DNA from: Micromonospora cathayae
GTDB taxonomy: Bacteria > Actinomycetota > Actinomycetes > Mycobacteriales > Micromonosporaceae
Assembly: GCF_028993575.1 (NCBI RefSeq)
Contig: NZ_CP118615.1
Coordinates: 1,550,001-1,614,000, forward strand
Length of the DNA stretch: 64,000 nucleotides
Direction of reading: 5' to 3'
This document shows positions 32,875 through 41,501 of this stretch, in pieces; within the stretch, counting starts at the first letter, position 1; each line of letters opens with the position of its first letter. Both the position numbers and the translations under genes were made by a program. The notes beneath the pieces were generated by a model. The model was not told the origin of the DNA and did no database searches. It saw nothing but the letters and a program-made list of their open reading frames with translations.

Positions 32875-35454
32875 GTGTCCGCCACGACCGTCAGCCAGCA
32901 GCAGTCGGGCGACCGGGAGGACGACCGGCGGGACGACGATCGGCGGGACGACGACCGGCGGGACGACGACCGGCGGGACGACGGCTGGCGGATCCGGCGG
33001 ACCGAAGCGGACCTCGACCGGGTCGCCGAGACCGAATCGATCTTCGCGTTGAGCAACGGCTGGCTGGGCTGGCGCGGCAACCTGGACGAGGGCGAGCCGT
33101 ACGGGATGCCGGGCAGCTACCTCAACGGCCTGCACGAACGGCACGGGATCGACTACCCCGAGGACGGCTACGCCTTCCCCCAGCACAGCGACACCGTGGT
33201 CAGCGCACCGAACGCCGCGCTGATCCGGCTCTGGGTGGGCGACGAACCGCTGGACCTCCGCACCGGCACGGTCCGCCACCACGAACGGGTACTCGACCTG
33301 CGGGCCGGCCTGCTGGAGCGGCACACCGAGTGGATCTCCCCGGGCGGGCACGGGGTACGCGTCCGCAGCACCCGGCTGGTCTCGCTGGCCCGCCGCCCGG
33401 TGGCCGCGGTGCGCTGGGAGGTCGAGCCGCTGGACGGGCCGGTGCAGGTCCGGGTCTGCGCCGACCTGCTCGCCAACCAGCGGGTTCCCGAGCGGGCCGA
33501 CGACCCCCGGGCGGCCACCGTCCTGGAGGACCCGCTGGTCGCCGAGTACCGCCGCGCGGACGGTGCCGACGGGGTGCTGGTGCACCGCACGGAACACAGC
33601 GGGCAGCGGGTGGCGGTCGCGGTGACCCACCTGGTCGACGCGCCGGACACCACCGCCACCGACACCGACTGCGCGGCCGACCGGATCCGGCTCACCCTGA
33701 GCGGGCCGCTCCACCCCGGCCAGCGGCTCCGGCTGGTCCGGTTCGCCGGGTACGAGTGCGCGCCCACCGGCACCCCCGACCAGCCGGCCACCGACGCCCC
33801 GGACGGCACCTCCGGTCAGCCGGTCGCCGAGGCCCCGGACGGATCGGCCGAGGGCGGTCCCGGCGGGTCGGTGCAGGGCCGGGCCGACCGCCCGGCCGCC
33901 GACGTCGTGCCGACGCCGGTGGAGCTGGCCGGACAGGCGGTGACGGCGGCCGCCGAGGCCCGGTCGGCCGGCTGGGACGCGCTGGTCACCGAGCAGCGGG
34001 CCGCCTTCGCCGCCGCCTGGACCACCGCCGACGTCGTCCTCGACGGCGACCCGGAACTTCAGCAGGCCACCCGGTTCGCCCTGTTCCACCTGCTCCAGGC
34101 CGGTCGGGCGGACGGCGACCGGACCATCCCCGCGAAGGGGCTCACCGGCAACGGCTACGACGGGCACGTGCTCTGGGACACCGAGGGTTACGTGCTGCCG
34201 GTGCTCACCTACGTCGCCCCGGCGATGGCCCGCGCCGCGCTGCGCTGGCGGCACGCCCACCTGACCGAGGCCCGGGAACGCGCGGCCGAGCTGCGACTGT
34301 CCGGGGCGAGCTTCCCGTGGCGCACCATCGGCGGCCGGGAGTGCTCCGGCTACTGGCCGGCGGGTACGGCCGGGCTGCACCTCAACGCCGACATCGCCGA
34401 CGCGGTGCTGCGGTACGTGGCGGCCACCGGCGACGACGGGTTCCTCGCCGGGGCCGGGTTGGAGCTGCTGGTGGAGACCGCCCGGCTCTGGCACGGCTTC
34501 GGGCACTGGTCCGACGACGGCTCGTTCCACCTGCCCGGGGTCACCGGCCCGGACGAGTACAGCGCCCTGGTCGACGACAACGTCTTCACCAACCTGATGG
34601 CCCGGCGGAACCTGCGCGGGGCCGCCGACGCCGCCGACGCGTACCCGGAGCAGGCGGCCCGGCTGGGGGTGGCCGCCGCCGAGGTGGCCGGGTGGCGGGC
34701 CGCCGCCGACGCCGTGCACCTGCCGTACGACCGCAAGCGCGGGGTGCACCAGCAGTCGGCCGGGTTCACCGGGCTGCCCGAGTGGGACTTCGACGGCACC
34801 GACCCCGAGGCGGACTACCCGCTGCTGCTGCACTTCCCGTACCTGGAGCTGTACCGCAGGCAGGTGGTCAAGCAGGCCGACCTGGTGCTGGCGATGCTGC
34901 GCAGCCCGGGGGACTTCACCGCCGAGGAGAAGGCCCGCAACTTCGCGTACTACGAGGCCCGTACCGTCCGCGACTCGTCGCTCTCCTCGCCGGCCCAGGC
35001 GGTGCTCGCCGCCGAGGTCGGCCACCTCGACCTGGCGTACGACCACTTCGCCGAGTCGGTGCTCCAGGACCTGGAGGACCTGGGTGACAAGACCGGGGAC
35101 GGGCTGCACCTGGCCGCGTTGGCCGGGGCGTGGATCGCGCTGGTGCAGGGGTTCGGTGGGATGCGGGACGACCGGGGCGAGCTGTCGTTCGCGCCCCGGC
35201 TGCCCGGCCGGCTGAACCGGCTGGCGTTCAGCCTGCTCTGGCACGGGCAGCGCCTCCAGGTCACGGTCACCCCCGACGAGGTCCGGTACGAGCTGCCCGA
35301 CGCCGGCCCGGAGACCGGGGTCGACCTGTGGCACGACGGCACCCGGATCCGGGTCACCGGCGGCGCGCCGTGCGTACGGCCGCTGCCGGCGCTGCCCGAC
35401 CCCGGCCCGGAACCGACCGCCCCGCCCGGCCGTCGCCCCGCCCGACGCGCCTGA
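32875..35454 (+). CDS. Glycoside hydrolase family 65 protein (disaccharide phosphorylase-like)
   Basis: An 859-residue protein of the GH65 family, which phosphorolyses maltose, trehalose, kojibiose or similar glucosides. The N-terminal super-sandwich starts after an Asp/Arg repeat tract (residues 15-35). The (alpha/alpha)6 barrel has Leu-Trp-Asp-Thr-Glu-Gly-Tyr near 435 and Thr-Gly-Pro-Asp-Glu-Tyr near 560, where the Glu is the catalytic acid; Lys-Gln-Ala-Asp appears near 665. A Pro/Asp/Ala/Gly insert (about 300-345) is unusual. GTG start with GGGAGG. Specificity cannot be set, and no phosphoglucomutase gene is adjacent. Confidence 0.88.
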   Translation: MSATTVSQQQSGDREDDRRDDDRRDDDRRDDDRRDDGWRIRRTEADLDRVAETESIFALSNGWLGWRGNLDEGEPYGMPGSYLNGLHERHGIDYPEDGYAFPQHSDTVVSAPNAALIRLWVGDEPLDLRTGTVRHHERVLDLRAGLLERHTEWISPGGHGVRVRSTRLVSLARRPVAAVRWEVEPLDGPVQVRVCADLLANQRVPERADDPRAATVLEDPLVAEYRRADGADGVLVHRTEHSGQRVAVAVTHLVDAPDTTATDTDCAADRIRLTLSGPLHPGQRLRLVRFAGYECAPTGTPDQPATDAPDGTSGQPVAEAPDGSAEGGPGGSVQGRADRPAADVVPTPVELAGQAVTAAAEARSAGWDALVTEQRAAFAAAWTTADVVLDGDPELQQATRFALFHLLQAGRADGDRTIPAKGLTGNGYDGHVLWDTEGYVLPVLTYVAPAMARAALRWRHAHLTEARERAAELRLSGASFPWRTIGGRECSGYWPAGTAGLHLNADIADAVLRYVAATGDDGFLAGAGLELLVETARLWHGFGHWSDDGSFHLPGVTGPDEYSALVDDNVFTNLMARRNLRGAADAADAYPEQAARLGVAAAEVAGWRAAADAVHLPYDRKRGVHQQSAGFTGLPEWDFDGTDPEADYPLLLHFPYLELYRRQVVKQADLVLAMLRSPGDFTAEEKARNFAYYEARTVRDSSLSSPAQAVLAAEVGHLDLAYDHFAESVLQDLEDLGDKTGDGLHLAALAGAWIALVQGFGGMRDDRGELSFAPRLPGRLNRLAFSLLWHGQRLQVTVTPDEVRYELPDAGPETGVDLWHDGTRIRVTGGAPCVRPLPALPDPGPEPTAPPGRRPARRA
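32920..32979 (+). repeat. 15-bp x 4 coding repeat in the GH65 N-terminus
   Basis: Four head-to-tail units GACGACCGGCGGGAC, one with a single change, encode the Asp-Asp-Arg-Arg-Asp tract. They are in frame, so the repeat number can drift without breaking the gene. Confidence 0.85.
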
Positions 35455-35599
35455 CCGCGCGGCAGCGGCGGCGGGGGGACGCTGCCGGCGACCGGGTCGG
35501 CGACCTGGCCGCGCCCGGCCCGCCCGTGGCCCGGCGGACGGGCTGGTCGCCGTCCGCCGGGCGACCAGGTCGCGGCCCGGCGGACGACCGGGCGTGCGG

Positions 35600-36634
35600 T
35601 CAGGCGTACGGGCTGGTCGCGTAGGCGGCCCGCAGGGCGGCCAGGCCGGCGTCCTTCGGGGTGAGCGTGCCCCAACCCGAGTTGAAGTAGTTCGTCCAGG
35701 CGATCCGGGGTCCGCCCTCCCGGTTCAGCCGCCGGACCGCGTCCGGCACGGTCGCGATCCACGCCGCCTGGTCCGGGAACTCCGCCTTCCGGACCCCCCA
35801 CTCGGCGACCAGCACCGGCCGGGACAGCGCCACCGGCCCCAGGTCGGCGACCGCCCAGTCCTTCGTCCGGCGGAACCGGCCGAGCGCGGTGTGGCTCGGG
35901 TCGGTGGCGTACACGTTCCAGTGCAGGAAGCTCAGCTTCGCCATCAGCGACTCGGGGTGGGTGCGCTGGTAGCAGGCCCGGTCGAAGCCACCCACGCCGA
36001 CCGAGAAGGTGGTGCCGGCGGGCAGCGTCCGGGCCCGGAACCAGTCCACGACGTAACCGACCGCGGCCACCGCGCGGGCGTCCGACTCGGCCCAGGTGTA
36101 CGCGGTACCGGCCTCGGTGGTGCCGAACTCGTGGTCGGTGTCCAGCTCCGAGGCGAGCTGGACGTTCACCGGGAAGCCCAGGGTCCGGTACTGCGACAGG
36201 GCGCGGGCGAACAGGCCGTCGCAGCGCCCGGCGAGCACCTGGCTGTAGCCGTACGCCTTCGGCCAGGTGGTGCCGGGGCGCTGCTGGATGGTCATGGCCG
36301 GGGCCGGCACGGTGTAGGTCACCCCGTCGACCGTGAACGTCTGCGCGCCGGTGTTCGGGTTGCCGTAGTGCTTCAGCTCCAGCACGATGTTGATCCGCAC
36401 ACCGGCCCGGCCGAGGTTGGTCAGCCAGTCCTTCTGCCAGCCGGGGAAGGTGTACCCGTCGGCGAAGCTGCGGTACTGGGTCAGCGAACGGAAGTTGCCG
36501 CCGGCCAGGTCGGCCGTCGGATCGGCGTTGCCGGCCAGGTAGTACCCGCCCAGCACGGTGACGACGGCGTAGTCGACGGTGGCGGTGGCGGTCTGCCCGG
36601 CGGCGTCCCGGGCCCGCACGGTGACCCGGGCCAT
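35600..36634 (-). CDS. Glycoside-hydrolase-like protein
   Basis: A 344-residue protein. Residues 1-28 form a beta strand set (Ala-Arg-Asp-Ala-Ala-Gly-Gln-Thr-Ala) like the end of an Ig-type domain. The rest looks like a TIM-barrel glycosidase: Ile-Val-Leu-Glu-Leu-Lys-His near 80, Val-Gln-Leu-Ala-Ser-Glu-Leu-Asp-Thr near 160 and Leu-Val-Ala-Glu-Trp-Gly-Val near 280, with Glu residues placed like acid/base and nucleophile. No signal peptide. Stop-start overlap with the upstream Ig-like gene. Family not identified. Confidence 0.6.
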   Translation of the reverse strand: MARVTVRARDAAGQTATATVDYAVVTVLGGYYLAGNADPTADLAGGNFRSLTQYRSFADGYTFPGWQKDWLTNLGRAGVRINIVLELKHYGNPNTGAQTFTVDGVTYTVPAPAMTIQQRPGTTWPKAYGYSQVLAGRCDGLFARALSQYRTLGFPVNVQLASELDTDHEFGTTEAGTAYTWAESDARAVAAVGYVVDWFRARTLPAGTTFSVGVGGFDRACYQRTHPESLMAKLSFLHWNVYATDPSHTALGRFRRTKDWAVADLGPVALSRPVLVAEWGVRKAEFPDQAAWIATVPDAVRRLNREGGPRIAWTNYFNSGWGTLTPKDAGLAALRAAYATSPYA

Positions 36635-36903
36635 CAGGCCACCGCCCGGAAAACGGCCACCGTGCCGGTGTCCGACACCCGGGTCCAGGTACGCCCCGAG
36701 TCGTCGGTCACGGCCACCGTCAGTGGATCGATCACCGTCGGTACGATGACCGGGGCGCTCTGGTTGCCCCGGTCATCGGTGACGACGATGGTGAGGGTCA
36801 GGGTCTGGCTGTCGGTGTCGGCGTACGCGACGGTCAGCAGCATCTGGTCCCCGGGCGCGTACGTCGTCGCGTCCAGCGACGCGGTCACGGTCGGAACGGC
36901 CAT
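36634..36903 (-). CDS. Ig-like beta-domain protein
   Basis: An 89-residue all-beta protein (Ala-Pro-Gly-Asp-Gln-Met-Leu-Leu-Thr-Val-Ala-Tyr, then Leu-Thr-Leu-Thr-Ile-Val-Val-Thr-Asp) resembling a single bacterial Ig/PKD-type module, without a signal peptide. TGATG links it to the hydrolase-like gene, whose first residues continue the same kind of strand pattern. Structural or accessory protein is a guess. Confidence 0.55.
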   Translation of the reverse strand: MAVPTVTASLDATTYAPGDQMLLTVAYADTDSQTLTLTIVVTDDRGNQSAPVIVPTVIDPLTVAVTDDSGRTWTRVSDTGTVAVFRAVA

Positions 36904-37028
36904 GGCGGGTCCTCTTCTCCGGCTCGAACCCTTTGCCCGGTCCAACGACGGACGTCGCTGGCCGGAGGTGGCCGGAATCGACCCTGGTCAGTCGCGTTCC
37001 TGGTTGCGCCGGGCGCCCCGGAGGAGGA

Positions 37029-38015
37029 CTATCCCTGCTCGTGCCAGGTGGCGGCGGCCCGGCCCAGCCGGTCGTTGATGGCCCGCCCCAGACCGGTGTC
37101 CGGCACCCGCTCGGCGAGGATCTCGGCCACCCCGGTGGCGTCGAGCCGGTGCAGGGCGTCGAAGAGCCGGGCCGCCGCCACGGTCAGGTCCCCGTCGGGC
37201 GAGAGCACCTCCACCGCCCGGTACGCCCCGGCGGGCCGGTCCCGCAGGGCCAGGTAGCCCCGGGTGTCGTCGTCGGCCCGGCCCGGGACCGGCGGGGTGA
37301 CCACCCGCAGCGGGGTCCGGGGCGCGTAGTGCGCGGCGAGGGTGCCCGGCGCGACCGGCCGGCCGGAGCTGCCCTGCCGTACCTCGACCGGGCCGACCGC
37401 CTCGACCAGCGCCTCCACCGGCAGCGAGCCGAGCCGCAGCACCACCGGACGGTCACCACGGGCGTCCACGATGGTGGACTCGATGCCGCACCGGGTCGGC
37501 CCACCGTCGACGATCAGGTCCACCGCGTCGCCCAGCCCGGCCACCACGTGTTCGGCCCGGGTCGGGCTGAGCATGCCGAACCGGTTGGCGCTCGGCGCGG
37601 CCACCGGCACCCCGGCCGCCCGGATCAGCTCCCGGGCGACCGGATGGTCCGGCACCCGGACGGCCATGGTGGGCAGCCCCGAGGTGACGATCGGCGGTAC
37701 GACCGGCGGCCGGTCCACGATCAGCGTCAACGGACCGGGCCAGAACCGCTCGGCCAGCGCGGCCACCGTGGGCGGCACCGCGCCGACCAGTCCGGTCAGG
37801 TCGGCCGGGTCGGCGAGGTGGGTGATCAGTGGATCGAAACTCGGTCGGGCCTTCGCCGCGAAGATCCGCGCGGCGGCGTGCCCGTCGAGCGCGTTCGCGC
37901 CCAGGCCGTACACGGTCTCGGTGGGGAAGGCGACCAGCCCGCCGGACCGCAGGACGGCGGCGGCCTCGGCCACCCCGGTCGCCGCCGGCAGCACCGGCGC
38001 GGACTTCGCGCTCAT
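37029..38015 (-). CDS. sua5: L-threonylcarbamoyladenylate synthase (Sua5 type)
   Basis: A 328-residue enzyme making threonylcarbamoyl-AMP for the t6A37 modification of ANN-decoding tRNAs. The YrdC domain (12-200) shows Phe-Pro-Thr-Glu-Thr-Val-Tyr-Gly-Leu-Gly-Ala-Asn, Lys-Ala-Arg-Pro-Ser-Phe-Asp-Pro-Leu, and Cys-Gly-Ile-Glu-Ser-Thr-Ile-Val-Asp. The C-terminal Sua5 domain (about 205-328) begins after Pro-Gly-Thr-Leu-Ala-Ala-His-Tyr-Ala-Pro. Both domains complete. Confidence 0.92.
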   Translation of the reverse strand: MSAKSAPVLPAATGVAEAAAVLRSGGLVAFPTETVYGLGANALDGHAAARIFAAKARPSFDPLITHLADPADLTGLVGAVPPTVAALAERFWPGPLTLIVDRPPVVPPIVTSGLPTMAVRVPDHPVARELIRAAGVPVAAPSANRFGMLSPTRAEHVVAGLGDAVDLIVDGGPTRCGIESTIVDARGDRPVVLRLGSLPVEALVEAVGPVEVRQGSSGRPVAPGTLAAHYAPRTPLRVVTPPVPGRADDDTRGYLALRDRPAGAYRAVEVLSPDGDLTVAAARLFDALHRLDATGVAEILAERVPDTGLGRAINDRLGRAAATWHEQG

Positions 38016-38024
38016 GCCCCGACG

Positions 38025-39017
38025 CTAACGTCCCACTCCACCGACGCCGTGCACGGGGCCGGGCCCCGGGGTGGCCTCCCTGCCGGTCAGGTCCTCGAGC
38101 ACCTGCCACAGCCGGTCCTCCCGGTCCCGGTCGTAGGAGGCCGGGGACGAGCGGGTGACCCGGCCCAGGCTGGCGTACCCGCCGCGCAGGTCGGGGTGGG
38201 TCCGGCCGAGGGCCAGCGCGGCGAGGTGCCGGGCCGAGGCGGCGGGCGTGGTCACGCCCGGCAGGACGCGCAGCGCCGGGAGGACGTTCCGCCAGACCCA
38301 CTGCCGCCAGGGCGCCATGGCGCGGGCCAGGCCGGTGCCGGGCATCAGGCCCGGGTCGTACACGTTGACCCGCAGCCGGTGGCCCTCGTGTCGCTGCCAG
38401 GCGTGGGCCAGCAGCACGACGGCGAGTTTGCTGGTGGCGTACGCCCGCTGACCGGCCACCACCCGGCCGGCGTCGGCACCGGCGTCGGCGCGGGCCAGGT
38501 CGACGGGGTCCTCCCAGCGCGGCGGTGCGACCAGGCCCATCGACCGCCAGCCGCCCCAGTGGGTGCCGCTGCCGACCAGCACGACATGCGCGCCGGGGGC
38601 GAGGGCGGGCAGCAGTTCGCGCAGCAGCAGGTGCTGGGCGAGCACGTTGACCGCGAAGGTCAACTCGTGTCCGTCGGCGCTGCGCCGGCGACGGTCGGTG
38701 ACCTGGATGCCGGCGTTCGCCAGCACGGCGGTCAGTGGTGGGCGGTGGCCGGCACGGACCTGCTCGACCACGGTACGGGCGGCGGCCCGGGTCGACCCGA
38801 GGCTGGCCAGGTCGAGGTCGAGCGGGGCGGCGTCGTGGGCTCCGGCGGTGCGGGCGGCGGTCACGGCGGTGTCGACGGCGGTGCGGTCCCGGCCGGCGAG
38901 CAGCAGCACCGGGGCGGGTCGGTGCCGGGCCAGTACGTCGAGCACGGCGCGGCCGAGCCCCCGGGTCGGCCCGGTGAGCAGGACCGAGGGACGGGAGGTG
39001 ATGTCAGTTCCTGTCAT
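38025..39017 (-). CDS. Short-chain dehydrogenase/reductase
   Basis: A 330-residue SDR with the Rossmann motif Thr-Gly-Pro-Thr-Arg-Gly-Leu-Gly near residue 15, Asn-Ala-Gly near 100 and the catalytic Tyr-Ala-Thr-Ser-Lys near 190; it resembles retinol-dehydrogenase/protochlorophyllide-reductase-like SDRs. Start at 39017. Divergent from the tetR gene with a 51-bp spacer holding a palindrome, so it is the likely target of that repressor. Confidence 0.85.
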   Translation of the reverse strand: MTGTDITSRPSVLLTGPTRGLGRAVLDVLARHRPAPVLLLAGRDRTAVDTAVTAARTAGAHDAAPLDLDLASLGSTRAAARTVVEQVRAGHRPPLTAVLANAGIQVTDRRRRSADGHELTFAVNVLAQHLLLRELLPALAPGAHVVLVGSGTHWGGWRSMGLVAPPRWEDPVDLARADAGADAGRVVAGQRAYATSKLAVVLLAHAWQRHEGHRLRVNVYDPGLMPGTGLARAMAPWRQWVWRNVLPALRVLPGVTTPAASARHLAALALGRTHPDLRGGYASLGRVTRSSPASYDRDREDRLWQVLEDLTGREATPGPGPVHGVGGVGR

Positions 39018-39035
39018 GACTCCAGCGTCGCTGAT

Positions 39036-39048
39036 GTCAGCTTCTGAC
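39036..39048. promoter_or_regulatory. TetR operator candidate
   Basis: GTCAG-CTT-CTGAC is a perfect 5-bp inverted repeat, extended imperfectly on both sides, in the short spacer between the divergent SDR and TetR genes, where self-regulating TetR proteins normally bind. Confidence 0.55.
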
Positions 39049-39068
39049 GCAAGGGGTAATCTTCGGCC

Positions 39069-39650
39069 ATGGGACGGTGGCCGGGCGGAGCGCGGGAGCG
39101 GTTGCAGGAGGCGGCCCTGGCGCTGTTCGCCGAGCGGGGCTACGCCGCCACGACGGTCGACGACATCGCCGCCCGGGCCGGCGTCTCGCAACGCACCTTC
39201 TTCCGGCACTTCCCGGACAAGGAGGAGGTGCTGTTCGGCGCGGACGACCAGCTCACCGCCGTACTGCTGCGGGGGGTCCGGGAGGCCCCCGCCGGATCGT
39301 CCGCCCGCGACCTGGTCGCCGCCGGGCTGCGCGCGCTCGCCGCCGAGCTGCAACCCCGCCGCGAGACCCTGCGGGTACGGGCCCGGGTACTCGCCTCCGA
39401 CATCGCCCTGCAAGGGCGTGACCTCGCCAAACAGGCCCGCTGGAAGGCGCTGGTCGCCGACGAGGCGGTCGCCCGTGGGGTGCCCGGGACGACGGCGACG
39501 CTGCTCGCGGCAGCGGGTGCCGCTGCCCTCCAGGTGGCGTACGCGGACTGGCTCGCCGACGCGTCCCGGACCGCGCTGGTCACCCGGTTCGACCGGGCGC
39601 TGGACACCCTCGCCGCCAGCCTGGCGGCTCCCGGCCCGCCCGCACCGTGA
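39069..39650 (+). CDS. TetR-family transcriptional regulator
   Basis: A 193-residue repressor with the TetR helix-turn-helix at residues 10-55 (Ala-Leu-Ala-Leu-Phe-Ala-Glu-Arg-Gly-Tyr, then Thr-Val-Asp-Asp-Ile-Ala-Ala-Arg-Ala-Gly-Val-Ser and Phe-Phe-Arg-His-Phe). The C-terminal ligand domain is Ala/Arg-rich. It probably represses itself and the divergent SDR. Confidence 0.9.
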   Translation: MGRWPGGARERLQEAALALFAERGYAATTVDDIAARAGVSQRTFFRHFPDKEEVLFGADDQLTAVLLRGVREAPAGSSARDLVAAGLRALAAELQPRRETLRVRARVLASDIALQGRDLAKQARWKALVADEAVARGVPGTTATLLAAAGAAALQVAYADWLADASRTALVTRFDRALDTLAASLAAPGPPAP

Positions 39651-39721
39651 CGGTCACCGGTCCGGCGGTGGCCTGCCGGTCCGGTCCGCTGGCGGCCCGG
39701 CGGTCAGCGGTGGCCTGGCGG

Positions 39722-40108
39722 CTACGCGGTGAAGACGCCGGAGAAGTCGTCGGCACCGCCCTGGCTGTCGGTCAGGTTGGCGTTCACCGTGACCTGGCTC
39801 CAGTTCTGCCATCCGTAGCCGCCGAGCACCGAAGCCTCCCAGTAGACGAGTCCGCCGGCGCAGGGGACGTCCAGCCCGACCCAGCCGAAGGAGAACGGCA
39901 TCACCTGCGTCGCCATCACGGTGACGTGGGCCGTGCCGGTCGGTTCGGTGCAGGTCGCGGTGCCGTACACCTCCAGGCGGTCGGCGGCTGCGGCATAGAC
40001 GGAGGAGACGGTGACCTCGGCCTGCGCGGCCCGCGCCGGAGCCGCGACGAGCAGGCTGGCCAGGAGCGGGACGACGCCGACCAGTACCGCACGGCCGAAT
40101 CTCACCAT
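39722..40108 (-). CDS. Small secreted protein
   Basis: A 128-residue protein with a signal peptide cleaved near Ala-Arg-Ala (about residue 27). The mature part is a beta-rich domain with two Cys (Thr-Ala-Thr-Cys-Thr and Val-Pro-Cys-Ala-Gly), likely one disulfide, and an aromatic Tyr-Gly-Trp-Gln-Asn-Trp motif. GAGGAG precedes the ATG. Unknown function. Confidence 0.65.
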   Translation of the reverse strand: MVRFGRAVLVGVVPLLASLLVAAPARAAQAEVTVSSVYAAAADRLEVYGTATCTEPTGTAHVTVMATQVMPFSFGWVGLDVPCAGGLVYWEASVLGGYGWQNWSQVTVNANLTDSQGGADDFSGVFTA

Positions 40109-40228
40109 CGGGCCAACTCCTCGCAGGTATCGGCAATCTTCGAAGCGTAGAGCTTCCGGTGAGGCTATTCCGGCGGCCCGGACGTTGTCACCGCCGACGG
40201 CGTCGACGGAAGTTCAGATGACGCACGG

Positions 40229-41080
40229 TCAGCGGAGCCGTCGGGCGGTGAACAACGCGGGCGGCTCGGCGATCGCGTCCTGGGCGGCGACCAGTTGGAT
40301 CTCCCGGGTGCCCGCCGCCAGGGTCGCCTCCAGCACGGTGAAGACGGTGGCGACGGTACGCTCCAGCGCCGTCGCGGGCTGCCCCGTCGTCCACAGGTGG
40401 GCCAGGTACAACGCCGCGGTGAGGTCGCCACCGCCGTTCGGGTTGATCGGCAGCAGCGGCGTGGTCACCGCCCAGGCACCCTGGTCCGAGACGGCCACCA
40501 CCTCCAGCGAACCCGCCGGCACCTCGTCGTGCAGCACGCTGGTGACCAGGACGTGCCTCGGCCCCCGGTCCCGTACCTCGTCGACCGCCGCCAGCAGGTC
40601 CGCCAGCGACTTCGTGGTCGTACCGGCGAGGAAGTCCAGCTCGAAATGGTTCGGGGTGATGATGTCCGCGCGGGGGACGACGACGTCCCGCAGGTACTCC
40701 GGGATGCCGGGCCGGACGAACATGCCCCGACCGAGGTCACCCATCACCGGGTCGCAGCAGTACACCGCCTCCGGGTTGGCCGCCTTCACCCGGTCCACCG
40801 CGTCGAGGATCACCGCGCCCACGGCGGGATCACCCTGGTACCCGGACAGCACCGCGTCGGCGCTGCCGAGGACCCCGCGGTCCGCGATCCCCTGGATCAC
40901 GTCGGCGACGTCGGAGGCCGCCAACAGCGGCCCCCGCCACGCGCCGTACCCGGTGTGGTTGGAGAAGTGGACGGTGAGCACCGGCCAGACCTCGTGCCCG
41001 AGTCGTTGCAGCGGGAAGACGGCCGCCGAGTTGCCGACATGGCCGTAGGCGACCGATGACTGGATGGACAGAATCCGCAT
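40229..41080 (-). CDS. pdxY: Pyridoxal kinase
   Basis: A 283-residue ribokinase-superfamily enzyme phosphorylating pyridoxal with ATP. The start Ile-Leu-Ser-Ile-Gln-Ser-Ser-Val-Ala-Tyr-Gly-His-Val-Gly-Asn and the Asp-Pro-Val-Met-Gly-Asp and Thr-Pro-Asn-His-Phe-Glu-Leu segments are diagnostic for PdxY/PdxK. The anion hole reads Asn-Gly-Gly-Gly-Asp-Leu instead of the usual Gly-Thr-Gly-Asp. Confidence 0.9.
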   Translation of the reverse strand: MRILSIQSSVAYGHVGNSAAVFPLQRLGHEVWPVLTVHFSNHTGYGAWRGPLLAASDVADVIQGIADRGVLGSADAVLSGYQGDPAVGAVILDAVDRVKAANPEAVYCCDPVMGDLGRGMFVRPGIPEYLRDVVVPRADIITPNHFELDFLAGTTTKSLADLLAAVDEVRDRGPRHVLVTSVLHDEVPAGSLEVVAVSDQGAWAVTTPLLPINPNGGGDLTAALYLAHLWTTGQPATALERTVATVFTVLEATLAAGTREIQLVAAQDAIAEPPALFTARRLR

Positions 41081-41501
41081 CGGATCATCATGGCGGTTGC
41101 CGCCGGGGCAGGCCGGGGCAGCCCACGCCGCGGGTCACGGACTTCTGTGCGGGCGTACGGATCAGGCCAGTCGGCCGCTTCGACGTTGTGCGAGTAGTCC
41201 TGCGCTGACTCGTCGGTTTCCCGTTCGGTGTGCACGGAGGGGACCCCTGTCGGTCTTACACGTTGGCGGGCGTCTGGAGCGCGGCCCACAGCGTTCCGGG
41301 CTCAACGTCCGGGAAGGGCGGTGGGGACGCACCGGCGGCTGCGAAACCCCCGCCGGGTGCACAGCCCGCCGCGACGACGACGAGTCGTGCCGATCCGGCG
41401 GGGTCGAGCTGGCGTCGTGTGGTGGTGCGGTCGAGCACGAAACGCGTAACATATAGCCGAGCATCGATAGCCTGTCCGGTGGCGACGATTCGGGCGACAG
41501 C
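41081..41501. other. Intergenic region, no gene seen
   Basis: About 420 bases between pdxY and the SARP-like gene. Frames on both strands have random composition. Near the right end CGTAACATATAGCC (about 41446-41459) is the only AT-rich element and could be the -10 region of the regulator gene. Confidence 0.4.

Noticed and set aside
32704..35334. Very long minus-strand open frame across the GH65 gene
   Set aside because: It is the antisense shadow of GH65; the translation is Gly/Arg/Pro/Val/His-biased without motifs. Only its last 654 bases, encoding the PAP2 protein, are real.
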